From NCBI GenBank assembly GCA_900758885.1, contig CAAETD010000012.1:1-16427 (forward strand): a DNA stretch of 16,427 bases. Reading direction: 5' to 3'. The notes beneath the pieces were generated by a model, which saw only the letters and a list, made by a program, of their open reading frames with translations, was not told where the DNA came from and did no database searches. Positions 7,752-15,633 of the stretch are shown piece by piece. Origin of the DNA: an uncultured Collinsella sp. (GTDB taxonomy: Bacteria > Actinomycetota > Coriobacteriia > Coriobacteriales > Coriobacteriaceae). How positions within the stretch are numbered: the stretch's first letter is position 1; each line of letters begins with the position of its first letter. The position numbers and the translations under genes were made by a program.

Positions 7752-8171
7752 TTAAACAAACTGGTCGTCGGGCGCCATCAGAAGCTCGCCGTATCGCTCC
7801 ATCAGCCCGTCCCTCAACTGACAGAAAGCGGGGATATAGACGTTCAAGATGCGCTGAATCAAATCTTGAGCGAGCTTGTTGTCGTAGATATGGACGTTCG
7901 TATTGCGGTCTCTGAGCATGTCTAGCCAGGCCGCCTCATCAATAAAGTCGTAGAATCGGTACGACTCCTTCAAGATGGCACGAGGAGACCCCGACGCGGC
8001 AAGCGTGGCGCCCTCATACTCGAGCAGACGCTTAAGGAGCTTCCAGCTCAGTTCAAATTGAAGATTGAACTTATTAATCAATCCACTCTGAACAAAATCA
8101 TTGTTGAGATCCTGATTGGGCGCATCCTCAAGATTCGCCAAGGCGCTAACAAAGTTCTCATATTTTTTCAT
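7752..8171 (-). CDS. hepT: HepT-like HEPN toxin (HI0074 / NTase substrate-binding family)
   Basis: A 139-residue all-helical protein of the family first described as nucleotidyltransferase substrate-binding (HI0074), now known as HEPN partners of MNT antitoxins. The family RNase signature R-X4-6-H is present as RNTNVHIY (89-96), giving exactly R-X4-H-X-Y, with Arg89 and His94 as the expected catalytic residues and Tyr96 as the residue that MntA-type partners AMPylate. Other conserved pieces are FELSWKLLKRLLEYEG (39-54) and SPRAILKESYRFYDFID (62-78). Its ATG (8169-8171) overlaps the end of the nucleotidyltransferase gene by 14 bases, so the two are translationally coupled. Toxin activity is inferred from the family. 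A role as a partner in substrate recognition is the older alternative. Confidence 0.85.
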   Translation of the reverse strand: MKKYENFVSALANLEDAPNQDLNNDFVQSGLINKFNLQFELSWKLLKRLLEYEGATLAASGSPRAILKESYRFYDFIDEAAWLDMLRDRNTNVHIYDNKLAQDLIQRILNVYIPAFCQLRDGLMERYGELLMAPDDQFV

Positions 8172-8445
8172 ACAGAATCACACCATCCCTGGCAATCTCA
8201 TCGAGCAATTGCTGCGATAGGGACTCGTCGAGATTGACGACATCTACATCTAAAAGAGTATCAAGATGTTCCTCGATCAAATATGAGAAACGGCCGAAAT
8301 CCCGGCAACCTGCTACGGCGATGTCAATATCGCTCTTGGGCAAGTTGTCGCCTCGAGCACGAGAACCAAACAACACGACCTTCTCGGCGTCACATTCCCG
8401 AGCAAAAACTTCGATTTGCTTGTACACCTTGTCGAGAGATGCCAT
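8158..8445 (-). CDS. mntA: MntA-like minimal nucleotidyltransferase antitoxin
   Basis: A 95-residue minimal nucleotidyltransferase (MNT) of the DNA polymerase beta superfamily. It carries the hallmark VVLFGSRARGDNLPKSDID: Gly27-Ser28, and Asp39 and Asp41 as metal ligands, with a third acidic residue likely in LDVDVV (65-70). In studied MntA/HepT pairs this enzyme AMPylates a tyrosine of the HEPN toxin and so silences it. I prefer the ATG at 8443-8445 over the GTG two codons earlier because AGGGG stands five bases before it. The gene begins 8 bases after the stop codon of the Rrf2 regulator, and its ribosome site overlaps that stop, so it is very probably transcribed with the regulator. Confidence 0.87.
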   Translation of the reverse strand: MASLDKVYKQIEVFARECDAEKVVLFGSRARGDNLPKSDIDIAVAGCRDFGRFSYLIEEHLDTLLDVDVVNLDESLSQQLLDEIARDGVILYEKI

Positions 8446-8453
8446 TTGCACCC

Positions 8454-8885
8454 CTACAGCTTAATGTCAAAGTTGATCTCGGGAACGGCGGCCAAGTCGG
8501 CCAACGTCACGCCGTCGACGTACTTTTCGATCACGTCGTCCAGACCGCGCCAGAACTTGACGGTCGAGCAAAGATCGCTGCGGGTGCAGCTGTTGTCGAT
8601 ACCATCGCACGCCACCGGAGCCGTGCTGCCCTCGACAGCGCGCAGGATGTCGCCGGCACGCACCTCGGCTGGATCCTTGGCCATCATGTAGCCGCCGCCC
8701 TTGCCGCGCACGCTCTTAAGCAGGCCCGCCTTCATAAGCGGACGAACCAGCTGCTCCAAATACTTTTGTGAGATATGCTCGCGGTCGGCAACCTCGCGCA
8801 GGGCAATCTTGCCCTCGGCGTCGCCCAGCGCCGCGATATAGATCATCAGCCGGAGGGCATAGCGGCCCTTGGAAGAAATGAGCAT
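8454..8885 (-). CDS. Rrf2-family Fe-S-sensing transcriptional regulator (IscR-like)
   Basis: A 143-residue Rrf2 regulator, divergent from the suf operon that it presumably controls. The winged helix covers about residues 1-80: MLISSKGRYALRLMIYIA, ISQKYLEQLVRPLMKAGLL (recognition helix region) and the wing SVRGKGGGYMMAK. Three cysteines, Cys93, Cys100 and Cys106 (C-X6-C-X5-C), sit where IscR has its cluster ligands (C-X5-C-X5-C), so a cluster is likely bound, with a one-residue change in spacing. The ATG at 8883-8885 follows GGAGGG; a longer frame from 8963 would add 26 unrelated residues and run through the operator. Two palindromes upstream (8906-8936 and 8950-8980) are the probable binding sites, and the nearer one suggests autoregulation. 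It could be called iscR or sufR by role, but no symbol is certain. Confidence 0.9.
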   Translation of the reverse strand: MLISSKGRYALRLMIYIAALGDAEGKIALREVADREHISQKYLEQLVRPLMKAGLLKSVRGKGGGYMMAKDPAEVRAGDILRAVEGSTAPVACDGIDNSCTRSDLCSTVKFWRGLDDVIEKYVDGVTLADLAAVPEINFDIKL

Positions 8886-8905
8886 ACCTACCCTCCCATC
8901 GCATC

Positions 8906-8936
8906 TGGGACAACATAACCAGGTTTGTTTGTCCCA
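8906..8936. promoter_or_regulatory. Palindromic operator 1 in the rrf2-suf control region
   Basis: A 31-bp near-perfect palindrome centred on A8921: left half TGGGACAACATAACC, right half GGTTTGTTTGTCCCA, 13 of 15 positions symmetric. It lies 21 bases upstream of the regulator's start codon, so binding there would block its transcription. Confidence 0.7.
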
Positions 8937-8945
8937 AATCTTAAG
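8929..8945. repeat. 17-bp repeat, copy 1 (control region)
   Basis: TTGTCCCAAATCTTAAG, made of the right end of operator 1 plus most of the spacer between the operators. It recurs without mismatch at 14359-14375, just after sufU. Confidence 0.85.
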
Positions 8946-8949
8946 TAAA

Positions 8950-8980
8950 TGGGACAAACACAACAGGTTATTTTGTCCCA
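8950..8980. promoter_or_regulatory. Palindromic operator 2 in the rrf2-suf control region
   Basis: A second 31-bp palindrome centred on A8965: left half TGGGACAAACACAAC, right half GGTTATTTTGTCCCA, 11 of 15 positions symmetric. Its outer arms TGGGACAA and TTGTCCCA match operator 1 exactly, and the two centres are 44 bp apart, about four helical turns, so two dimers could bind one face of the DNA. Confidence 0.7.
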
Positions 8981-9017
8981 GAATTTGAAAAGTCGAGTGG
9001 ATTAGTCGGGTTTTCCC

Positions 9018-9045
9018 TTGACTAACGCCGAACCCATAGTAACTT
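9018..9045 (+). promoter_or_regulatory. Tentative promoter of sufC
   Basis: TTGACT (9018-9023), 16 bases and TAACTT (9040-9045). The first hexamer is good and the second weak. TTAGTC at 9002-9007 and GACTAA at 9020-9025 form an inverted repeat across the first hexamer, with GGG and CCC inside it. Confidence 0.3.
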
Positions 9046-9109
9046 TATTCCGAGAAGATTCCTAGGGTTTAGTACACCTATGAGTACACCATATACAGAG
9101 AGGGACAGC

Positions 9110-9910
9110 ATGAGCGCAAATCCGCTGCTTTCCATCGAAGGTCTGACCGCCTCCGTGGACGAGAAGACCATCCTCCACAACGTCAACCTCAACGTCGCCG
9201 CCGGCGAGACCCACGTGCTGATGGGACCCAACGGCGCCGGCAAGTCCACCCTCGGCCACCTGGTCATGGGCGACCCCGTCTACACGGTCAACGACGGCCG
9301 CATCGTCTTTGACGGCCAGGACATCACCGAGCTCACCACCGACAAGCGTTCGCGCGCCGGCCTGTTCCTGAGCTTCCAGGCTCCGGTCGAGATCCCAGGC
9401 GTGCCGCTATCGAGCTTTTTGCGCGCCAGCATCGCCGGCCGCCCCGGCCTGGAGATGAAGGGCAAGGAGTTCCGCCGTCGCGTCAAGGAGCTCGCGGCCG
9501 AGCTCAACATGGATACCGCCTACCTCAACCGCGAGCTGGGCGTGGGCTTCTCGGGCGGCGAGAAGAAGAAGGTCGAGATGCTCCAGCTCCTGTTGCTGCA
9601 GCCCAAGCTCGCCATCCTCGACGAGACCGACTCGGGCCTGGACGTCGACGCGCTTTCCACCGTCAGCCACGGCATGGACGCCTACCGCAAGAGCTGCGAC
9701 GGCTCCATGCTCATTATCACGCACAACACGCGCATCCTGGAGCACTTGGATGTCGACCGCGTCCACGTTATGGTCAAGGGTCGCATCGTGCGCGAGGACG
9801 ACGCCTCGCTCATCCCCTGGATCGACAAGAACGGCTTTGAGACCTTCGAGCGCGAGGCCGCCGAGCAGCGCGCCCAGGCCGAGTCCGCCGCTGCCGAGCA
9901 GCAGGCGTAA
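9110..9910 (+). CDS. sufC: Suf ABC-type ATPase SufC
   Basis: The 266-residue ATPase of the SufBCD scaffold complex, which drives the conformational change needed for Fe-S cluster assembly in the cytosol. All ABC motifs are present: Walker A GPNGAGKST (39-47), Q-loop FQAPVEIPG (89-97), signature GFSGGEKKK (146-154), Walker B LAILDETDSGLD (167-178) and the H-loop His205 in ITHN. DETDSGLD and the EKKK variant are typical of SufC rather than of transporters, and there is no membrane partner. I use the ATG at 9110 because GAGAGGGA precedes it. The in-frame ATG at 9080 has no ribosome site. The C-terminus is an Ala/Gln/Glu tail. It is first in sufCBDSU; sufB starts 12 bases after its stop. Confidence 0.97.
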   Translation: MSANPLLSIEGLTASVDEKTILHNVNLNVAAGETHVLMGPNGAGKSTLGHLVMGDPVYTVNDGRIVFDGQDITELTTDKRSRAGLFLSFQAPVEIPGVPLSSFLRASIAGRPGLEMKGKEFRRRVKELAAELNMDTAYLNRELGVGFSGGEKKKVEMLQLLLLQPKLAILDETDSGLDVDALSTVSHGMDAYRKSCDGSMLIITHNTRILEHLDVDRVHVMVKGRIVREDDASLIPWIDKNGFETFEREAAEQRAQAESAAAEQQA

Positions 9911-9922
9911 AGGGGCGACGCA

Positions 9923-11334
<1,412 letters not shown>

Positions 11335-11335
<1 letters not shown>

Positions 11336-12606
11336 TGGAACAGACCACGAACACCGCTGCTACCGCCCTTGAGCAGGTCAATGCGATGCCGGCTGCCACT
11401 TGGGGTTGGCTCAAGATGAACCAGACCAAGCTCGAGCTCTCTGACGAGCTTGCCGCCGCTCCCACCGAGACCGTTGAGGTTGAGGGCTTGGAAGAGCAGT
11501 TTACTGGCGTGGCAGACGCCTTCGACACCGCCATGGACGCCATGGCCGAGCGCTTCCCCGAGCGCCGCGCCTCCGCCCCCGGCGACGCCGCCGACAGCGC
11601 CCGCATCACGCCCGAGACCGAGCTCGACGTGCCCGCAACCTCCGTCTACCAGGCCGGCGCCATTAAGCTCGAGGAAGAGCTCTCCCCTGCTGAGGCCTTC
11701 GAAACCGGCATGGGTGAGGCTGCCTACGCCTACTTGGCCAAGCACGCTACCAAGCGCATCGTCATCGATGTGCCCGCATACAAGCACGCCACGGTTACCG
11801 TGCGCGTGAGCGGTGTCGATGCAGCCGCGGCCATCGCCGCCATCGACGTCGTCGCCCGTCCTCAGTCGACGCTCGATCTGCTTATTGCCCTGGACTCCCC
11901 CGTTGCCGGCCAAGGCGTCGTGGGATCCGTGCTACGCGTGTGTGCCCACGAGTACGCCACCGTCAACGTGACCTGCACGCAGACGCTCGACGATAGCTGG
12001 ATCGTGCTCGACGACACCGGCCTATTCCTGGACGAGGGCGCGCGCGTCAACGTGCAGCACACCGTCCTGGGTGCTGGCGCCAGCGCCACCGGCCTTGCCG
12101 GCGACCTGCTAGGCGATACCGCCAAGGTCACCATCGATACTGACTACCTGGGCGCCCGCGAGCAGGTGCGCGACTTTAACTACGAGCTGCGCCACCGCGG
12201 CCGCAAGACCGAGTGCGAGATCGACGCCAACGGCGTGCTGACCGGCACATCCAAGAAGGTCTACCGCGGCACCATCGACCTCGTGCACGGTTGCAAGGGC
12301 GCAACCGGCACCGAGCGCGAGACGGTGCTTTTGGCCAACAAGGGCGTCGACAACAAGACCGTTCCCGTCATTCTCTGCGACGAGGACGACGTCGCCGGCA
12401 ACCACGGCGCCACCATCGGCCACGTCCGCGACGAGCAGCTGTTCTACCTCGCCTGCCGCGGCCTTGACCAAAACGCCGCCGAGGATCTGTTCATCCGCGC
12501 CAAGCTGGAGGATGCCGCGCTTTCCGCCACCGATGAGCGCACCCGCGCCGCCGTCGTCCGCCTGGGCAACAACCTGATCGATAACTTTGAAGAGGAGCTC
12601 GCATGA
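11335..12606 (+). CDS. sufD: SufBCD complex subunit SufD
   Basis: A 423-residue SufD, the structural paralogue of SufB that forms the heterodimer carrying the cluster-assembly site. The first 130 residues are Ala/Glu-rich and poorly conserved. The beta-helix core is followed by the family signature DVAGNHGATIGHVRDEQLFY (352-371), where His357 matches the functionally important histidine near the SufB-SufD interface (His360 in E. coli). SufD normally lacks several SufB cluster residues, and this one does too. The start shares a base with the end of sufB, and its end overlaps the sufS start (ATGA), so the operon is tightly coupled. Confidence 0.94.
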
Positions 12607-13928
12607 TCGATACCGAGCACGTAAAATGCGATACCTGCACCGCCCCCGAGCCCATGGAGCTCGACGCCAGCGACGAGGCTTCGCGCGGTTGGCCCACCGT
12701 GGACATAGAGACTAATCCCTACAAGGCGCAGTTCCCGCTGTTCCAGCAGCACCCCGAGATCGCCTTCCTCGATAGCGCCGCCACCGCGCAGCGCCCCGCC
12801 TGTGTGCTCGACGCCGAGCGCGATTTCTACCAGCGCATGAACGCCAACCCGCTGCGCGGCCTGTACTCATTGTCCGTCGAGGCCACCGATGCCATCGCCA
12901 AGGTCCGCCAGCAGATTGCCGACCTCATCGGCGCCGCCCAGGCCAATGAGGTCGTCTTCACCCGCAACACCAGCGAGTCGCTCAACCTGGTCGCCAAGAG
13001 CTTTGCGCCCACGGTGTTGAAGCCCGGCGACGAGGTCGTCATCACTATCATGGAGCACCACTCCAACCTAATCCCGTGGCAGCAGGTCTGCCGCGAGACC
13101 GGCGCCAAGCTCGTCTACCTCTACCCCACCAAGACCGGTCAACTCACCACCGAGGAGGTTCTGTCCAAGGTGGGCCCCAAGACCAAAATCTTGGCCGTGG
13201 GTCAGGTGTCTAACGTGCTGGGCGTCGAGAACCCGGTCAAGAACCTCGGCAAGCTCGTGCACAAGTACGGCGGCTACCTGGTCGTCGACGGTGCGCAGTC
13301 GCTGCCGCACATGCCGGTCGATGTGGCCGACCTGGGCGCCGACTTCTTTGCCTTTAGCGCGCACAAGGCCATGGGCCCCATGGGCATCGGCGTGCTGTGG
13401 GGCAAAATGGACCTGCTCAACGCCATGCCGCCCATGCTCACCGGTGGCGAGATGATCGACTCTGTTACCGAGCAGGACGCCGTCTGGGCGCCCGTTCCCG
13501 AGAAATTCGAGGCCGGCACGCAGGACGCCGCCGGCATCTTCGCCACGGGTGCGGCACTCGACTACCTGGTCAACACGGTGGGTTACGAGAACATCCAGGC
13601 ACGCGAGCAGGCACTCGTCCACTACCTGATGGGCGAGCTCATGCAGCTCGACTTTGTCCAGATCATCGGCTCCATCTATTGGGACAACCACCACGGCGTT
13701 GTGAGCTTTAACGTCCGCGGCATCCACCCGCACGACGTCGCGAGCATCATGGACATGGACGGCGTCTGCATCCGCGCCGGTCACCACTGTGCACAGCCGC
13801 TGCTCACCTGGCTGGGCGTCGAGAACCTTGCCTGCTGCCGCGCCAGCGTGGCCTTCTACAACGACAAGGCCGACATTGACAAGTTCATCGCCGGCCTGCA
13901 TCACGTTTGGAGCACGTTCAATGGGTAA
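12603..13928 (+). CDS. sufS: Cysteine desulfurase SufS
   Basis: A 441-residue PLP-dependent group II cysteine desulfurase that takes sulfur from cysteine, forming a persulfide and alanine, for cluster assembly. Key residues are seen: TRNTSESLN (120-128), EHHSN (151-155), the PLP-ring Asp229 in VVDGAQ, the Schiff-base Lys255 in SAHKAMGPMG, and the catalytic Cys396 in RAGHHCAQPL. The usual start of the family core is near residue 40; the first 35 or so residues are an extra segment containing CDTC (9-12). The ATGA overlap with sufD supports the long start, though an ATG at 12654 is an alternative. The gene overlaps sufU by 8 bases, and SufU is the expected sulfur acceptor. Confidence 0.96.
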   Translation: MIDTEHVKCDTCTAPEPMELDASDEASRGWPTVDIETNPYKAQFPLFQQHPEIAFLDSAATAQRPACVLDAERDFYQRMNANPLRGLYSLSVEATDAIAKVRQQIADLIGAAQANEVVFTRNTSESLNLVAKSFAPTVLKPGDEVVITIMEHHSNLIPWQQVCRETGAKLVYLYPTKTGQLTTEEVLSKVGPKTKILAVGQVSNVLGVENPVKNLGKLVHKYGGYLVVDGAQSLPHMPVDVADLGADFFAFSAHKAMGPMGIGVLWGKMDLLNAMPPMLTGGEMIDSVTEQDAVWAPVPEKFEAGTQDAAGIFATGAALDYLVNTVGYENIQAREQALVHYLMGELMQLDFVQIIGSIYWDNHHGVVSFNVRGIHPHDVASIMDMDGVCIRAGHHCAQPLLTWLGVENLACCRASVAFYNDKADIDKFIAGLHHVWSTFNG

Positions 13929-14355
13929 TCTGTACACCTCCACCACATTTATGGAGCACAACTCGCACCCCGACTACAAGTACGAGATGGATGCTCCCAC
14001 GCACGAGCACGACGGCATCAACCCCAGCTGCGGAGACGAGCTCACTCTGCAGCTGCGTGTCGAGAACAACGTGATCGAGGAGGCCTCCTTTACCGGCCAC
14101 GGCTGCGCCATCAGCCAGGCCAGTGCCGACATCATGGCCGATCTCATCACCGGCGAGACCGTCGAGGAAGCTCGCCGCCTGGCAGAGCTCTTCCTCGCCA
14201 TGATCCGCGGCGAGCAGCTCTCCGAGGAGGACCTGGAAGACCTGGACGAAGCCGCCCAGCTCCAGGACATCTCGCACATGCCCGCCCGCGTCAAATGCGC
14301 CGAGCTCGCCTGGCGCACCCTCGACGGCATGCTCGAGGGGCGAAATAATCAGTAG
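13921..14355 (+). CDS. sufU: SufU sulfur-transfer / scaffold-like protein
   Basis: A 144-residue IscU-fold protein that takes the persulfide sulfur from SufS and passes it to SufBCD, usually with a bound zinc. The three ligand cysteines and the aspartate are in place: Cys37 and Asp39 in NPSCGDE, Cys62 in GHGCAIS, and Cys126 in RVKCAEL. The acidic insert around 98-112 before the third cysteine is the SufU mark that IscU lacks. The region before Cys37 is shorter and more His-rich than usual. The ATG at 13921 overlaps the end of sufS by 8 bases; an internal ATG at 13951 is a less likely start. It is the last gene of the suf operon. Confidence 0.94.
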   Translation: MGNLYTSTTFMEHNSHPDYKYEMDAPTHEHDGINPSCGDELTLQLRVENNVIEEASFTGHGCAISQASADIMADLITGETVEEARRLAELFLAMIRGEQLSEEDLEDLDEAAQLQDISHMPARVKCAELAWRTLDGMLEGRNNQ

Positions 14356-14358
14356 TAC

Positions 14359-14375
14359 TTGTCCCAAATCTTAAG
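14359..14375. repeat. 17-bp repeat, copy 2 (after sufU)
   Basis: An exact second copy of TTGTCCCAAATCTTAAG from the rrf2-suf control region, four bases after the sufU stop. It includes one operator arm, and here AAATCTTAAGATTT (14366-14379) forms a perfect 14-bp palindrome. Confidence 0.85.
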
Positions 14376-14383
14376 ATTTTTGT

Positions 14384-14425
14384 TGGCCGAATCGCTTGAC
14401 AAGAGTGGTTCGGCCATTTTCTATT
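14384..14425 (+). terminator. Rho-independent terminator of the suf operon
   Basis: TGGCCGAA (14384-14391) pairs with TTCGGCCA (14409-14416), with a small inner stem CTTG/CAAG, followed by TTTTCTATT. It sits 28 bases after sufU. The opposite strand has no T-run after the hairpin, so it serves only the plus strand. Confidence 0.75.
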
Positions 14426-15230
14426 CCGAGAGCTCAGTCTGTGCCTTCACCCGCGCATAAGCGCGCACGATACGAGAGACGGTACTTTTGCCAATCCCGG
14501 TATACCGCTCAATCTGGCGCACCGTAAAACCGGCATCGTGCAATCCAAAAATAACGGTATCGCGCTGCGCAGGCGGTGCGTCTTTAACCCCATGGAGCGG
14601 AGCCCCGAGGCTTTTCGCCAACTTGTCGGCAAAGGCGTGGCGTTCCCACTCTGTCTCTTTCATATCGCGCAGCGCCGGTTCGCCGCCGTCGGGCGTCGAA
14701 AGCGAATAGGCAATAAAGCCCTCGGCAGAACCAAAAAGCTCAAGCACGCAAGAAGGATCAGAAAATCCCCTCGCGACATCGGCCGCGTCACCGTCGTAAG
14801 CGCACAAATGCTCCGGAAAGCTGCTCCAGGGATAACGCTCAATGAGACTGATGCCCACCTCCTGCGGATCGGCGTGTACGGAGCGAATAGCCTCCATCAC
14901 CTGCCAATCGGTATCGAGCGAACGCCGGTCAAAACGGTTCTGGAACAGATGGCCTGTGCGCCCCGTGCGTTTATTGAACCGCCGCGCGTACGTCAAAAGC
15001 AGCCGGTGCATCGCCGCGCTCATCCTGTCCTCGTAATCTGCAAGCACCAAATGCACGTGATTGCCCATAAGGCACCAGGCGATAACCGTCACGCCCTCCT
15101 CGCGGCAGCACTCGCGCATCAGCTCCAAAAACTCCCACCGGTCGTCATCGCCCTCAAAGATGAGCCGCTTGCCCGTACCGCGGGCACAGACATGGTAAAA
15201 GCCGGTAACCGTTCTCCAAACGCGCTGCAT
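14421..15230 (-). CDS. IS200-like Y1 (RAYT-type) HUH transposase with C-terminal HTH
   Basis: A 269-residue single-strand DNA nuclease of the Y1 transposase / REP-associated tyrosine transposase type. The HUH motif is MGNHVHLVL (His58 and His60), and the nucleophile is probably Tyr81 in LLTYARRFN, followed by the family segment GHLFQNRF (93-100). Residues 224-260 form a predicted helix-turn-helix (FTVRQIERYTGIGKSTVSRI), an extra DNA-binding unit. The ATG at 15228-15230 follows AAGGGAG; the longer frame upstream adds 71 unrelated residues and is not used. No terminal repeats or target duplications are evident and no tnpB is present, so it is more likely a domesticated single-copy gene than an active insertion sequence. 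It converges with the suf operon. Confidence 0.88.
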   Translation of the reverse strand: MQRVWRTVTGFYHVCARGTGKRLIFEGDDDRWEFLELMRECCREEGVTVIAWCLMGNHVHLVLADYEDRMSAAMHRLLLTYARRFNKRTGRTGHLFQNRFDRRSLDTDWQVMEAIRSVHADPQEVGISLIERYPWSSFPEHLCAYDGDAADVARGFSDPSCVLELFGSAEGFIAYSLSTPDGGEPALRDMKETEWERHAFADKLAKSLGAPLHGVKDAPPAQRDTVIFGLHDAGFTVRQIERYTGIGKSTVSRIVRAYARVKAQTELSE

Positions 15231-15263
15231 GGCGCTCCCTTCGCCGGGATCTGCTTGCCATCC

Positions 15264-15292
15264 AATACAGCACGATTGAAGCGTGCCATCAA
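15264..15292 (-). promoter_or_regulatory. Tentative promoter of the RAYT gene with a dyad in its spacer
   Basis: The minus strand reads TTGATG (15287-15292), 17 bases and TGTATT (15264-15269), each four of six to consensus. The spacer is bounded by GCACG and CGTGC, a 5-bp dyad that could be a site for a regulator, possibly the HTH of the RAYT protein itself (speculation). Confidence 0.3.
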
Positions 15293-15426
15293 AACATTCA
15301 CGCAAAACAATACACTCGCGCGGCCAAAGGCAGTAATCAGGCGGCGAACGGCACCGTTGCAACAGGTCAACCCCCGCAATGCTTACACGAGCTGACCAAT
15401 AGCTTGCCCAAGACGGACCCCCTCTA

Positions 15427-15480
15427 CGGAAGTTCGCGACCACAGAACATAGAGTTAAACCGTTTCAATTAAAACTTCCG
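15427..15480. repeat. 8-bp inverted repeat upstream of the RAYT gene
   Basis: CGGAAGTT at 15427-15434 and AACTTCCG at 15473-15480, separated by 38 AT-richer bases. It could be chance or the trace of a mobile element end. Confidence 0.35.
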
Positions 15481-15534
15481 GACTTCTCGCTACGAAAACT
15501 GAGCCGTTCGCCGAATATTCCGTGCATTTCGCGG

Positions 15535-15540
15535 TATTAT
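15535..15540 (+). promoter_or_regulatory. Candidate -10 element of the Fe-S scaffold gene
   Basis: TATTAT about 94 bases before the start codon, in the only clearly AT-rich spot here. No good -35 hexamer is at the expected distance. The leader after it contains CCCTT-TCG-AAGGG (15559-15571). Confidence 0.35.
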
Positions 15541-15633
15541 AGGGGCTGCATGTCATGTCCCTTTCGAAGGGTCGCCCGGCAATCGCCAGCCACGACCCCC
15601 AGACGGGACGCCAACACGATAGAGAGGAGAGGC

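Larger units (their letters stand above)
15231..15633. other. Divergent intergenic region between the RAYT gene and the Fe-S scaffold gene
   Basis: This 403-base stretch contains no convincing gene. It holds a possible promoter for each flanking gene, an 8-bp inverted repeat (15427-15480), a GAATATTC palindrome at 15514-15521, and a small hairpin (15559-15571) in the presumed leader of the scaffold gene. Confidence 0.6.

Noticed and set aside
8886..8963. A longer N-terminus for the Rrf2 regulator starting at 8963
   Set aside because: It would translate through both palindromic operators, adds 26 residues not seen in Rrf2 proteins, and lacks the ribosome site that precedes the ATG at 8885.
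9102..9107. GGGACA over the sufC ribosome site as another operator arm
   Set aside because: Only six bases match and no partner arm lies at the operator spacing; such a short word is expected by chance and the bases already serve as the ribosome site.
15231..15443. A longer start for the RAYT gene adding 71 residues
   Set aside because: The added stretch does not resemble the family, and the ATG at 15230 has a clear AAGGGAG site and begins directly before the conserved core.
14421..15480. A complete IS200/IS605 insertion sequence
   Set aside because: No subterminal hairpins, target-site signature or tnpB partner can be seen around the transposase gene.
15556..15561. TGTCCC in the leader of the Fe-S scaffold gene as a regulator site
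   Set aside because: A lone six-base match with no partner arm at the right spacing; too weak to tie this gene to the Rrf2 regulator.
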